From contig OY294050.1 in NCBI GenBank assembly GCA_958510825.1, positions 11,137,340-11,201,339 of the forward strand: DNA of 64,000 nucleotides, given 5' to 3'. This document shows, piece after piece, positions 47,821 through 60,600 of this stretch. Source of the DNA: Brachypterus glaber (lineage: Eukaryota > Arthropoda > Insecta > Coleoptera > Kateretidae). Each line of letters starts with the position of its first letter. The stretch's first letter is position 1. The notes beneath the pieces are model-generated. The model was not told where the DNA came from and searched no databases. It saw only the letters and a list, made by a program, of their open reading frames with translations. Both the position numbers and the translations under genes were made by a program.

Positions 47821-49360
47821 CTGAAAAGAAAATGTGAAAATTTCAGTTATAAAACCAGCTTTTATCTTGATGATTGTCTGTTTTTCTAAATTTAAAATAA
47901 AAGTGCATCAACTAATTTTATATATTCTTAATTTACTATTGAAGAAGAGGCAAAAAATTTGCTATTTGCTGAAAAAAATTTCATATTTTAACAAAAATTG
48001 ACACGAAATAATATTAGTTTAGGCTAGCGATACACATTCCATATAAAGTGATGTTATCACGTCACGGCACCTGACTGCCAGAATATAACGCATAGTGTTG
48101 AAACGAATAGAATACGATCACAACCTCAGACTCGTTCTATCAGTCGTTCTACTCCCCGAAAGTCAAGAATAGGTTCCCTGATTGGTTGCGTTCACCGGTG
48201 AAGCTATTACACCACTTCCACATAAAATGTGAAGCGCTCGCCTGGTCCACACGTTGTTAAATTTTTGATATAAACCCATTCCCGTGTGGTAAATTGTAAT
48301 TCTTAAAAAAACTAACAAAGATATATATTTTTAAATTCAATGTTATTCTGGCACCCAAAGATGACGTTACAAGAAACCCAGATTTTTTACAGTAATAGAC
48401 AATATTCATTGGGTGCGAATTGTTTTACCAACCGTAGAAAAATAAAGTACCCTAAAGATAAAAACCAATGAATTAATTGGTATAGACTAGGTAAAAACAA
48501 CAATAACAAAAAAAATAATAAACACCAGGCTAAAACTTTATAAGCAAATGCTAATCGCTTCGGAAATCCACCTTTTATGTCAAAACAGATGCCAGTGCAT
48601 TAGAACTACTGGTTATTTGGTAACACTTAGCACCCAGAGAATATTATCAATTCACAAATACAAAAGGCAACTTTACCACACCCTGGATTTTAATAAAAAA
48701 AACTTTGTCGTTCCACCGTAATATTAATTATATTAAATAATATTTAATAAATTTAAATTGATTCATAATCAATCATAATATTTATTAATTACAAATAACG
48801 TCATTTTATATAATTACATGCAAGTGGAATTAAAATTATGAAATAACTTTATTTAACATAAATGTATTTTAATAAAAAAAATGGCACACCATTTGGTTTG
48901 GACTTCGTTGGGTTCCATATAAGCAAAAACATTTAGTATTTACTACGGCAACGAGCTCTCAGTGTATATGTTGCTATTAAAACTGGTATTCAAATAAAAG
49001 TTTAAAATATGTGGTCCACGCTATAGTCTTTATTAATGTAAAGGTTCGCAATCAGGTCTTAATTTACCCTAACAAGTCGTGCTTGCTTAATTCAAATCAC
49101 ACCGGATATAAAAAGAAAAGGGAAAGTGAAAAATATCATATAAATTCTTATACATATTAAGTATAAAGATTGTTTCATGCATAAAGGGCCGTTATTACGT
49201 TATGTAACATAAATGATCCAGATTGCTATTGAATAGATAATAATGCATCATAGAAGAAATGAGAGAAGATTTCTTAAATACCTATTATAGTCAAAGAGCT
49301 GGTGAATATTTTTAACCAGTAATTTTCTCTCGGATGAATTTTACATATCGGTACCTAAAG
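47821..49360. other. Sequence upstream of the first visible pgant2 exon
   Basis: Begins with the polypyrimidine acceptor of the exon at 47820. I looked on the minus strand for a short exon encoding a cytoplasmic tail plus membrane anchor and a GTAAGT donor in phase 0 and found none convincing. Confidence 0.5.
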
Positions 49361-49361
49361 G

Positions 49362-49446
49362 TACGGCATCTATACAGCGTTTTTGTTATGCGTTCTGAAT
49401 GCAGCGTCCATACGCATAACAAAAACGCTGTATAGATTGCCCTACC
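49362..49446. mobile_element. Hairpin MITE, ATACAGCGTTTTTGTTATGC arms
   Basis: Arms of about 33 bp with a 20-nt centre, flanked by GGTA/TACC-like ends. Non-coding. Confidence 0.65.
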
Positions 49447-49544
49447 CTAAGTTCTTAACTATTATATCTCGAAAATATAGGTCAATCTAATAAGCGGTTA
49501 AACTATCCTTCCCTTACCGCTTCGACTCTTAATCACACAATAAG

Positions 49545-49895
49545 TTATGTAAAATTTCACATAACTTATTGCTATATTTTTAAAATTTACATAATATGTA
49601 ATGTATCTTCACTTATTATGTAATTTATAAGTTTCCCATATATTATGTATTTTTACATAATATATTATGTAATTTTTGGCGCGCTTTATTCACAGAACAT
49701 AACGTAGGTAAGAATATTGCCAAAGTTTAGTTGTTATGTTCTGTAAAATTTCATTTTACACAAATTTTTACATAATTCTGTAAAATTTTAGTTCACATAA
49801 CCTATTACAGAATATGTTCTGTAAAATTTTATTACACATAAATTTTTACAGAATACATATGTTCCGTAAAATTTTATTTAACATAACTTATTATG
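49545..49895 (+). repeat. Degenerate TTACATAA / GTAAAATTTTA tandem array
   Basis: Irregular repeats of ACATAATATGTAA then GTTCTGTAAAATTTTA..TTTACAGAAT with period roughly 60-70 nt. It ends against the LINE tail at 49905. Confidence 0.6.
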
Positions 49896-49904
49896 AATTT
49901 ATAG

Positions 49905-51440
49905 AATAGAATAGAATTTATTTTAGAATAGAATAGAATTTATTTAGCCACATTACAATACATGTTTCTGGTACGTCAAAAATAAATAACAAATATGTTA
50001 AAAAATACAATTAATTACAGTAAATTAAAATCATTCATGGCAGGAGCCTCCATATATTCACTAATGCTGTAGAAGCACTGATTTATTAGGAATTTTTTTA
50101 TTTTGGATTCAAAACTAGAAATAGGCAAGTTTTTTAAACTACCAGGGAGTTTATTATATAAGCCTATATCCAGCGAGTTTTTTTTACTTTTAGTAAGTCG
50201 TAAGAAAGTGGGTTTTAGGAGATCGGCATTTCTAGTGCCGTAGTTGTGCACACTAGAATGTGTCACGTATTTATTTTTATTTTTGTGAACCTCTGCCAGA
50301 CTGTAGTAGATAAAGAGGGAGGGCAAAGATAAAATTCCTAATTTCTGAAAAAGAGGCCTGCAATGAGTATCGTGCTTTTCGCCAGCAATGCATCGTACAG
50401 CCCTTTTCTGAAGCCTAAAGATTTTTAAGGAGTCACTGGAGTTCCCCCATAGAATAACGCCATAGCTCAATAATGAGTGAAACAGGCCAAAGTAGCTGCT
50501 TCTAAGTGTATTTAGATCCAGCATTTTTTTTAATTGTCTTAGTAGGTATAATGTTTTTGATAATCTAGTAGATAAATTATCAATGTGGCAAGACCATGAC
50601 AATGAGTCATCAATATAAATGCCCAGCAGTTTAACAGTGTCACCTTTAGTTAGACAGTTGTTGCTGGATATAATAATTTGTTGAGTTTTATCTCTGTTTA
50701 ATATTAATCTGTTTGCATTGAACCAATTTGTCGCCTTGTTCATGGCCACCGTCATGGCTCCACCAAGATCACTTATATTTCCTGCAGATGACCTCAATGA
50801 AGTGTCATCTGCAAAAAATATACTTTCTTTAGCCCCCAGAAAAAAGGCAAGGTCATTTATGAAGATTATAAAGAGGAGGGGCCCCAGGATGGAGCCCTGG
50901 GGTACCCCGTGCTTAATGTTCATGAGTTTAGAGAATACACCATTAAGGTCGACGCATTGTTGTCGATCTCCAAGGTAGGACAGGAGAAGTTCCAGATCAA
51001 AATACTCAACAAGCCTCTTTTTCAGTAAAATTTCAAAAACTTTCCCAAATACAGGGATGATTGAGATGGGGCGGTAGTTATCCACAACATCAGGGTCCCC
51101 CTTCTTCAGGACTGGTATCACTTTAGCAATTTTGAATACCTCAGGAAAGATGCCTTTTTCAAAGCATGAGTTTATGAGTTTACATAGTGGTTTACTTATA
51201 ATGTCAGAAAAAAGACCGACTGGGTGAAGGTGCCTTATTAAGAGGTTTTTTGTATGCACTATTTTTTTTAGGCAGAGCTTTGGTTAATTTGTCAGCAATA
51301 GTGGTAAAGAAATTATTGAATTCTGTTCCAGTTAATTTTGTATTGTTTGATACTTTTTTTGCCTTATTAATGTTAATGAGACGCCAGCTGTCTTTCATTT
51401 TATTATTAGAGTTTTCCAAAAATTCTGGAAAACTGACATA
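49905..51440 (-). mobile_element. Jockey/CR1-like LINE, internally deleted
   Basis: The 3' end carries a simple-repeat tail of AATAAATTCTATTC type at 49905-49940, typical of such LINEs. The upstream part (51204-51419) encodes the pre-RT segment with FNNFFTTIADKL. 5' truncated; no clean target duplication recognised. Adjacent at 51461 is a decayed TIR element. Confidence 0.8.
50015..51259 (-). pseudogene. LINE reverse transcriptase lacking palm motif A
   Basis: The 414-codon frame has RT fingers (KIAKVIPVLKKGDPDVVDNY, RPISIIP), GVPQGSILGPLLF and the FADDT box, then the C-terminal RT tail (SYGVILWGNS, VHNYGTRN). The sequence jumps from LVEYFDLELLL straight to SYLGDRQQCV, removing the stretch that normally carries GF(R)xGRST and the catalytic FLDLSKAFD motif. 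The open frame therefore survives but the enzyme cannot work. A start codon near 51259 follows an upstream frame, so a frameshift is also likely. Confidence 0.85.
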
Positions 51441-51460
51441 ACGTTGGCAATTTTCGTATA

Positions 51461-52175
51461 CAGGGTTATTCAGAAATAAGTTCGGGATATTTAAGAGGTA
51501 ATTCTACGTTAAAAAATATGAAACAAAGTTCCTATGGAGGGTGGTCCAGAAATGAGCCCTAAAGGAGCTACGACCCTCCTAAGGGTACATCTAAAAAGTA
51601 GTTTATTTAATATTTCTGGAACCCTATAAACCACAGTAATGCCTTAGCATTGATAAAGGCTATCATCAAAAAAAGGAACTAAAAAATGCACCAATAAAAA
51701 TTTCAATACTGCAGAGAGATTCTACATAAAAAAATACGAAAAAAACTGCCCATCCACAAATCGCTTTTAAGGAAGCTACGGTCCCGTAAAAAGTGTTACT
51801 CTTTAAGAGGCCTTAGTACTCTTAAAACTAATTTTCGAACCTAGATGTATACGAGATTTTTTTCACAGTTTTTAATGTAGAATCACCCTGCAGTATTAAA
51901 ATTTTTATTGGTGCATTTTTTAGTTCCTATTTTTGATGCTCAGAACGTGAAATTGCCTCTTTAATTGAAATTTTCTCGAAAACGGTTGGCTCTACGGTGT
52001 TACATAAAGAGTACCTTTTTATTCATTTTTAATTAAATATTAATATTATATTTAGAAAATGTCAAATCTACGGATAAAAAAATCAAAAAAAAAAGAAACA
52101 TATTTTTCACTGATTTCAAGCTGTCTTTAGAATTATTCTGAAACCCAAGATTTAATTTTTTTAATTTTTAACTTA
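51461..52175. repeat. Decayed copies of the GAGCCCTAA..GCTACGGCCC TIR family
   Basis: Starts ACAGGGTTATTCAGAAATAA and has AAAGGAGCTACGACC. Contains an inverted pair around AAAAATGCACCAATAAAAAT (about 51675-51740 against 51868-51945). No coding sequence seen. Confidence 0.55.
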
Positions 52176-52803
52176 TACACGGTGCTTGCAGTCTTTTGGC
52201 ATTAAATAAAGGCAATGTAGAAACATTACAAATATAAAAAACCAACATAGGAACTTATGTCTGGAAATAAGCCCTAAGGGAGCTACGGCCCTTCGAAGAT
52301 GGACATATTGAATGGGGAGCAAAAAAAGCACCAATAAAATTTTAATGCTGCAGGGCGATTCTTTATTTAAAACTAAGCAAAAAAGTATTTTTCACCGAAA
52401 CACCTAAATTTAGTATTAAAGGAGCAATAGGCTTTTAAAAAGTTAAATTTTTGTCAATACAAAATGTTACTTCCTTTTTAATTGCATTTTTTTGCTCCTA
52501 AAGTGTTATACTATATTACATTTTTTAATGTATTTTTATTTTCCATATTTTTTACAAAAAATCCAAAAAAAAAATACATATAAAAAGTTTGGGGCAAAAA
52601 TGTGTTAAGCTTCACACAATTTGTCCATCTAAGCACGCCTCTGGCAGATTAAAAAAAATTAATTAAAATTAATTGCTCTTATTAATACTAGTATACATAG
52701 TGTTTCCAGTTGTTTGGCATTACTTCCGGACACATGTTTTTCATGTTTTGTGATGTAGAATCATTGATTTTGTTTTCCGCCAAAAGACTGCAAACACCAT
52801 GTA
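52176..52803. mobile_element. TIR element, relative of 56980-57687 with different ends
   Basis: Ends TACACGGTGCTTGCAGTCTT and the inverse (AAAGACTGCAAACACCATGTA). The interior shares GCCCTAAGGGAGCTACGGCC and GCTGCAGGGCGATTCT with 56980-57687. Non-coding. Confidence 0.72.
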
Positions 52804-54540
52804 GATAGGTAATAGAAAAATTCCTAAAATAAAAAAAAATCCCCTGACAGCTTGTCAGCTATCTATTAGATTTTCAGCAAACATAAATATCAATTTTCTT
52901 TACTTAGGTGGAATATCAATTTATTAGATGTGGGATAGAAAGAGAAAACGTGGTCAGACCACTATATTTTCTCAGTGAATGTCCAGGAAGATGCTGCAGC
53001 ATGCTGACCGCTTGATCGTGACTATTTTAGATATTATTGCAAAGATGTACTCGTGCCAAAAGGGCACTTATTTTCTGGTTATAGTTTACAGCTTTTATGA
53101 CAGCACCATACGTCAAGAGGTGGCGATTCATTCGAGTGTTTTACTTGAGCAGCATAACAACGTTCAAGCAAAGGATGCGTTTGACCGCGCAGAGCTCAGT
53201 CATCAACCTTAAGTTTCTTCTATCTGGTTAATATATTAAACATAACTGTAACTGATATTATACTAATATACCAGTGGTATAGCATATCATATTTATAGTA
53301 TTACATTATTTCGACACTCCCATGCAACAAGGATGTAACTCAAGTTAGACCTATTTTGAGTTACACTCATAGGTAAATGCATTGCAAAAAGACACACATG
53401 GTGGTACTACTCAGATTTCTCCACAGGCCATTTTAACCAAAAGTTTACCTAAAATCACTAAAGTAAGAAATTCTAAACTTGAATATTATCAGGAACAAAC
53501 AATAAATAAACAATAAATACTTATACAGTTAAATAGAGAATTTTATATGCTTTCAAACGATGTATCACATGACTTCCTTTTCCACTTTAATCATTTACCC
53601 ACCCTTAAATAATAAAAAAAAATATATTAAAAATTTAGCTGTCGTGAAAAATGACAATATATGAGTTACGGCTTTGTTGCTTGGGGGTATCGATTTTATT
53701 TTATTTAAATAGTTGTAAGTTTAATATAAATCCCTCTATAATATAAAATATTTTTTTCCTCTATCAACTTTTAGTAGGGACGTTTAATAAAAGTTGAGAG
53801 AGAAAAAAACCCGTAGGTTGGCGAGCGAAGCGAGCAGGGGGTACCCCCCTAGTATTAAAATAATTATATTCTTTACAATAATAACTTACCATACCTACTT
53901 CATATTTAACAGCGGTGTTTTAATTTACTTTTTATAAATGTAAGGCATGTGGGCCTATACAATTACAAATTATGTTTTAAGAATTAGGAACAACTGCTGA
54001 AATTCAAGTTTATTCCGATTTATTTGAGCTTTTTGACTGTGGATGAGCTTTAACTTTAGTAGTTTTTCAGCTAAATGTTTTAACCAAACTTCAAAAGTTG
54101 GGACAACAAAGGCACTTGTCTAGCATAAGTAAACAAATATCGGTTACTATAACAGAGTTCATGGGATTAACATTAATGATTTGTTTATGCAATATTCATT
54201 AAACTATAAATATATAAATGTACATACTGTAGTGCTTTCCAAAAGCTAAATATACTTATGGATATTAATTTTAATCTTGTAATTATTTTTAACTAGGAAC
54301 TACTAAGAAAACAACTGTTTTTATCTCGCTTCGAATCATTTTCGGTAAGGAAAATGTGTTGAAAACACGTTTAAAAATTGCCCCCACTAGGTGGAGTGGT
54401 AAAAATGCTATTATTCAAAAACCCCTATATATTTTTTATTGTATTTATTTTCAGGAAAATATTTAAAAATGATATTAATTTTGTTGTATTCCCAAAGCTA
54501 ATCCATGTTTTAAGAAACGGGCAAGCTAATAGATCCTATA
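52804..54540. other. No gene seen; one GC-rich repeat edge
   Basis: AT-rich, with small ORFs (52979-53212) lacking any family signature. At 53808-53850 a strikingly GC-rich stretch, GTTGGCGAGCGAAGCGAGCA followed by GGGGGTACCCCCC, looks like a transposon terminus. Confidence 0.45.
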
Positions 54541-54543
54541 TAA

Positions 54544-54635
54544 CTGCGGCATGCACAATGGATCTTAGGTATGAATGCAATGGCTAATACTGCGGCATGC
54601 ACAATGGATCTTAGGTATGAGTGCAATGGCTAATA
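54544..54635 (+). repeat. Two-copy tandem repeat, 46-nt period
   Basis: CTGCGGCATGCACAATGGAT occurs at 54544 and 54590; the units differ by about one base, so the duplication is recent. Confidence 0.85.
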
Positions 54636-54949
54636 CTTTGCAATAACAACACCGCTTTTGATGATGAAAATAGATTATAATTTTTATAAAAACCGTTATT
54701 TTTATGCATATCCAAATTGCATCTGATGCATAACATATTATATATGTATATCTGGTTCATTAAACTGTTCAATGAATTTATTTCCAGTTATTTGCATACT
54801 CCAATAATTTGATAAATTTAACCATACAGTCTGAATTATTCATAATATGGTTAACCCATTTGATCTTTTGTTGTGGTACTCTTTAAAGCGCGTAAGCGCT
54901 AGAAGAGTATAAAACGCATAGACAAAGTAATATGATAAAACGGTAGTTC

Positions 54950-55170
54950 CGAGTTTTCCAAATTCGCCAAAAAAACGTATTAGATAAAAAAACTCTTGGA
55001 TACAAATTTGTTTCAAGAAAAAATAGGTAACTTTAAAAATATCTGTCTGTCCGTCGGTCCGTCTAATGTCATGTTTTTATAAAATGGATAATAACTCAGA
55101 AACGAATAATCTGACTCACGAAATTTTCAGGAAAAATCAAGTTCAAGAAGATCCTTATCGTTTTTGAAAA
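54950..55170 (+). repeat. Dispersed repeat, partner of 10858-11125
   Basis: Shares TGTCCGTCGGTCCGTC, TTGGATACAAATTTGT and the following block with the intron copy, in opposite orientation. Non-coding. Confidence 0.65.
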
Positions 55171-55603
55171 AAAGTTATGGATGAAACAACAAACAAAATA
55201 TTGTTTTCCAGAAAATCATGTTAAAAGTTTATTATTAAGCTTAACTAAACTTCTGGAAAACAAGATTTTGTTTGCTACCTTCTTTATCTATCGCAACCTT
55301 CAACTGCATAATACAGTCTGCGTTGTCTTTAAAATTAAAGCATTCACCCAAAATATGTAAAAAAAATACTCAAATACCTAAAAAATATCTTTTAAACGCC
55401 TAAAATCTGTAATATTAAACAATTGCAGTCAGAGATTTTTACTTTTTGTTAACACATAGTTAATAGCTAGTTACTACCATGTTAAATTAAAAATTAGTTC
55501 CGGTTATTACATTTTTAGTTTAAATATAAAGATTTTATAAAATCTCATTAAGACGACACCTCGTAAAAACGATTCTCTTAGTTGTCTTACAGTACAAGTA
55601 ATA

Positions 55604-55700
55604 GTATATTATGCACCTAGTATGCAAACTTCTGTCTAAATCACTAAAGACAGTTTGCATACGTGGTGCGCATAATATTTTTTCTACTACCCAAAGTTAG
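55604..55700 (+). repeat. Family F3 short copy
   Basis: AGTATATTATGCACCTAGTA..TTTGCATACGTGGTGCGCAT with only a short centre. 97 bp. Confidence 0.7.
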
Positions 55701-55745
55701 TAATTTGAAATTCCTATAAGAATTCCCATTCCAGAAATTATTCCT

Positions 55746-55927
55746 ATACAGGGTGATCAGTAAGTGCCATGCCAAAATTTAAGAGGTGATTCTACATCCA
55801 AAAATATGATAAAAAATTTCTATAAAGAGTGGTCCGAAAATGGGAGCTACGGCCCCTCGTAGATGACATATTGAATGGGGAACAAATAAGAGCATCAATA
55901 AAATTTTAACGTGCAGGGATATCAATG
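55746..55927 (+). repeat. Left part of the ACAGGGTGATCAG element, interrupted
   Basis: Matches the first 150 bases of 56980-57687 and stops at GTGCAGGGATATC, exactly where another TIR element begins (55928). The 3' half was not found after that element. Confidence 0.65.
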
Positions 55928-56664
55928 TATATATCGTAGTGTTACCTTATCTACCTCGTATCTCCTAATTCACAGGTTTTCAGGGGACACAAAAAACCGG
56001 TTAACTTTAAAATTCTTAGTTTTTTATTGTAATAAAGACAAATGTAGTTATTCCTTATGGACCCTTCAAGCATAAAAGATTGCAAAATTATTAGTTACCC
56101 CTCCCTTCGGGGGTGAAGTTAGAAAAATTTTATTATCAGATTCAATTTAAGCTACCTCGAAAACCCCCACATACAAATTTACACGAAAATATTGTAAATA
56201 TTTAAAAAAAAGTACACCCCGTAAGCCGGGGGTGGATTAACGTTTTTTTTATAAAATTTAGCTTAAGCGACCTTAGAAGCCCCTAGATATAAATTTTATA
56301 AACATTTTAAGAAAAAAAACGATAAAAAGGAAATTTTTCACCACTGGGGGTGAGATGGATAGGTGGTAGGTCTTTTTTTACTTCATTTTCCGCATCAAAA
56401 TACATTAGTATGCAAAGTTAGATATTTTCACCTACGGGAATTCCTTATTTGCTAGGCCTAATATTGGAGATACGAGGTAGTTACAGTTATTTATTTTAAG
56501 TATTAAGAGATAATTAGTTCCACCTAACTTATAAACCAATTGGATTGTTAAATTAGGACTTTGTTTAGGCCATTACTAATCGTGTACAGAATTGATTAGT
56601 ACAAAAAACCGAAAATCGAATTTTTGGAGATACGAGGTAGTTAAGGTAACACGACGATATATAT
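55928..56664. mobile_element. TIR element with ATATATCGTAGTGTTACC ends
   Basis: Inverted ends of about 38 bp (GAGATACGAGGTAGxTAAGG) at 55928-55966 and 56625-56664, with a third internal copy at 56463-56487. Internal units of about 110 bp (..TTATTATCAGATTCAATTT..ACCTC) are shared with 5095-5385. Non-coding. Confidence 0.75.
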
Positions 56665-56979
56665 ATTTTGGAATAAAAAAAAAAAAAAAGTATACTAAGG
56701 AATGTAAAGCATCACAAACTTTCCAGAATATTAGCTTGTTTATTTTTATTGTTTTTAATTAAACTTCCATGTTGACAGATATCTTAATTAGAGCCTTTCA
56801 CATACACAATAAGATATATGATTGTGTGTTTAAACAAAACCTAATTATATTTTATAGACTTCCCGATATGTTGTGTTTTAGAAATTGCAGGTTATAAATT
56901 TGTTCTAAACTATAAAATCGATAGAGGAATAAAAACATGATTTTATATGAAAGTTATGATTTTAAAAAATAAATATTTA

Positions 56980-57687
56980 TACAGGGTGATCAGTAACTGC
57001 CATGCCAAGATTTCTATATCCAAAAATATGAAAAGTTTCTATAAAGGTTGGTCCGGAAATGAGCCCTAAGGAAGCTACGGCCCTTCGAAGTTGACATATT
57101 GAATGGGGAACAAAAAAAAAGCATTAATAAAATTTTAATGCTGCAGGGTGATTCTTCATTTAAAACTGAGAAAAAAAGTATTCTTCACCAAAACACCTAA
57201 ATTTAATATTAAAGGAGTAATAGCCTTTTAAAAGGTAACGTTTTTGGTGGCACAAAATATACCTTCCTCTTAATTGCATTTTTTTTAACGGTTGTTCCTA
57301 CACTATTACACTATATGACAATTTTTATGTATTTTTACTCAAGGAGACCATATTTTTTACAAAAAATTCAAAAAAGGTACATATAAAAAAGTTTGGGGCA
57401 AAAATGTGTTAAGCCTAATACATTTTTCCGACTCTGGATAAATTTAAATAAATAAATTAACATAAACTAATTGCCCTTATTAATACTAGTATACATGCAA
57501 AAAGTCGTCGCTCTAGCTTAAAAGGTACCAGAGTTATTTTTTAAAAGCCTTATTTTTATTACAATTTTAAAGAGCCGTAGCTCCCTTAGGGCTTATTTGC
57601 GGACCAACCTTTATATGAACTTTTTTATAATTTTGGATGCAGAATTATCTCTTAAATTTTGGCATGGCAGTTATTGATCACCCTGTA
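56980..57687. mobile_element. TIR element with ACAGGGTGATCAGTAACTGC ends
   Basis: The left end at 56981 and its inverse ending at 57686, flanked by TA, define 708 bp. Inverted similarity extends inward past CCCTAAGGAAGCTACGGCCC. Related copies or fragments: 52176-52803, 55746-55927, 34520-34720 and 51461-51960. Confidence 0.8.
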
Positions 57688-60600
57688 TATCAATTACTGC
57701 TGATTAACTACAGCAAAAGAGAGTTTTCGAGAAAAAAAATAAATTGTAAAAACATAAAAAAAATAGATTTTAGAAAATACAAATTAACAATGTAGCGCAG
57801 TTGACTCGAGGGGGAAAAATGACCAAAATGCACTTAGTTCCAAAATACTACAATTATTGTTGAAGCGTATATTTAGGTGCATTAGCATTATTATACTGCA
57901 TATTTCTGTTTTATTTTTCTGGTTTATTGTTATGCCCAAAATACCACAGTTTTTGCAAAGTAGCCAAAAAAATAAAGAACAAAATGAACTTAGTTCAAAA
58001 ATAAGACAATATTTGTTGAAGCGTTTAGCACATTCACATGCATATTTCTTTGTTTTTCCTGGTTTGTTATACCCAAATAATGAAAGTTTTTTTTGCAATG
58101 TTTTACATAAATTTGATGTTTAATTAGTGCTTATATAAAATAAAATCATTTGCATTTACATTAAATTTCAATACCAGTTTAATGTAATACAATTTACGGT
58201 GCATTCTTATATATTTTCTAAAATTGTAAATTTTGTAAATCGAAATAATAAAAATAAATAGTGAAAACGTACATTAAATGAAATTGTTTTAAAATAGTTG
58301 ATTGCAAATTCTAAAATATATTTTTTATTCGATTGTATCGAAAAGTGCCACTTTTTGTATAATAAACCTGTACAAAAAGTTTAATTTTTTGGCCTAAGTA
58401 AAATAGTCGACTTTGATTGGTTGACTGATATTGAAACTGTTGACATTTGAATTATAACCTCAAATTTGTCAAAATTACAAATGTATTATAGTATATTACA
58501 TAACTAGTGTGGAAAGTGACATATTTCACGCGAGTGGGAAGGTTTACGAACGAGCCGCCAGATGATCCCGAAAAAATATGAAGTTTCTTATTTTAAATTT
58601 TTTTTATTTTTATTAATTTTTAAGAAAAGCAAAGCACAAAATAATTATAAATAGCATACAAATTTATGTCAAACAGGAAATATGATTTTTATTTAGCTTT
58701 AGTTTTCTTGGTTTTATATTTAATACAATACATTTCTGTTTAATAGGTTGCCTATTCCTAAATAAATGCATACTTGAGTTTGCTTATTAGATTTATGTGG
58801 TTATGCTGCCATATAAGACAGTAAAATTGTACTGTTTTACATTTCATAAGAAAAATACTGTGTATTTTGATATTTTTTATGTAATGTAAGGTAACTAAAT
58901 AAAAAAAATAAGTAATTTTTATAAGATCTAGACTGTCTAGACAAGACAGTAATGGTCAGAATAGTAACGTTATATAGTTTCTATTTTTGACATGAGAAAC
59001 TGAAATATTTGGATTAAAATACTTAAAAGATATAAAATGCTGTGGTGAAAGGTGGAAAATGGTTTTTAAAACAAGGTGAATAAAATCTACGAGGTAAATA
59101 TCTAAATAAAATTAGGCAAACCTCCATACATAAATATCACACGAGTGTGGTATAAAAATATCAAACTAGTGCGATATGAGGCGTTTTCTAAAGAACAAAA
59201 GAGTGTGCTAAATGTCATTTTCATAGGGGATCGTAGGAAAAATAAATTTTATTAATATATTTCAATCGAATAAAGATAAAGATAAAGTTTGATACACGCA
59301 CTAAAACTGTTTTTAGAGCTCTCCGAGCTCGGATGACAATCTCCATAATAGACCAAAAAACAGAAATTTTCGTCGTTGTTTAATAAGCAATTAGTGCATT
59401 TTTGTATTTCCAAGACAAATATATTTTATTTTTATTTTAAGAAATGTAAATTAAATTAAAAAAATAATAAAATTAATTAATAAAATAATAAATAAATTAA
59501 TTAAATTAATAAAATAAATGTAAACAGTATTTTTTAATATTTTTTAATTTAACATTTCAGTTGTTATGGCTCGCTGTGACATAACTTAAATTTCAGTTCA
59601 CACTCGTGTTTTGTTTATAAATTCGCCTGTAGATTTGTTTATAATGATGTGTTGTGTTAAATATTAAAGGTGGCTTAAGCACCACACGTCGTAAGAAATA
59701 GTATGAACAGAACAGATTAAACTTTAAGCATAAAGGATTACTTAAGAAGTGTGGTGCAAATGGCTAATTCATCATACTAAATTGCACATCCATATTTTAG
59801 TTTCGAAAACAAAAAATCGTAAAAAGCGAAAAGTTTACTATTCACTATTATTAGATGATACACATGGACGATCATTGACCTATTTGGTATCTAATAATCG
59901 AGAGAAAGGATAACTAAAATTAAATTGTAAAGATATTATGCAATTTACTTTGCTTTTTGTTAATCTTAAGTGTAATTACACAGGACCACAAAAAAAAATA
60001 AAGTTAGTTTTTTATAAACCGGACTATATTTTTTTCTAAGTATTTTTGGACGCTGAAAACGAATATACAATGAAAAAAAAATTCTTGACCCTCAAGATCT
60101 TGAGACATAGCGCACATTGGGTTGTTTATATGCATTCAAGGTCAAAACAAAAATCCGCAAGATTTTAGAAAAACTTTTTATATGGAAATAATGCTAAATA
60201 AAAATGATTCGTGCCATAACTTGCAGATTTTAAATATCTACCCTAGTTAATTTTTTACAGGGCCACAAACTCCAAATATGGCACTTTTTTCTTGTTTTTC
60301 CGATATATTTCCTTAAAATTTTTATATAAATTAGATAGTTACAGCCAAAAATTTATATATGTAATACTACTACATGCATGTGCTTTATACAAAAATTATA
60401 CATATTTTTTTATGTCCAGTGGTGTGGAGTCGGGGGGGTTAACGTTGCACATGTCAAAATAAATATATCATAACATCGTCTGATACCCTTAACCAGACTC
60501 TTTTTCTCAAGGTTTTTTTTGCGACAATAAAAAATTTTATCATAAAGCTGGTAAAACCGAAAATAATCTTTTTTTTCGCAAAACTGGTAAACAAGCGTTT

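Noticed and set aside
49545..49895. CRISPR-like array
   Set aside because: Repeat units are degenerate and variable in spacing, AT-only, in an insect genome.
52979..53212. 77-aa ORF
   Set aside because: No family signature, no neighbouring exons, sits in repeat-rich DNA.
53884..53930. pgant2 first exon candidate ending ..EVGM before GTAAGT
   Set aside because: An in-frame stop lies ten codons upstream and there is no ATG or anchor sequence.
57784..58123. Overlapping ORFs on both strands
   Set aside because: Low-complexity hydrophobic translations of an AT-rich, partly palindromic segment; no membrane-protein family recognised. Also examined and rejected as the pgant2 anchor exon.
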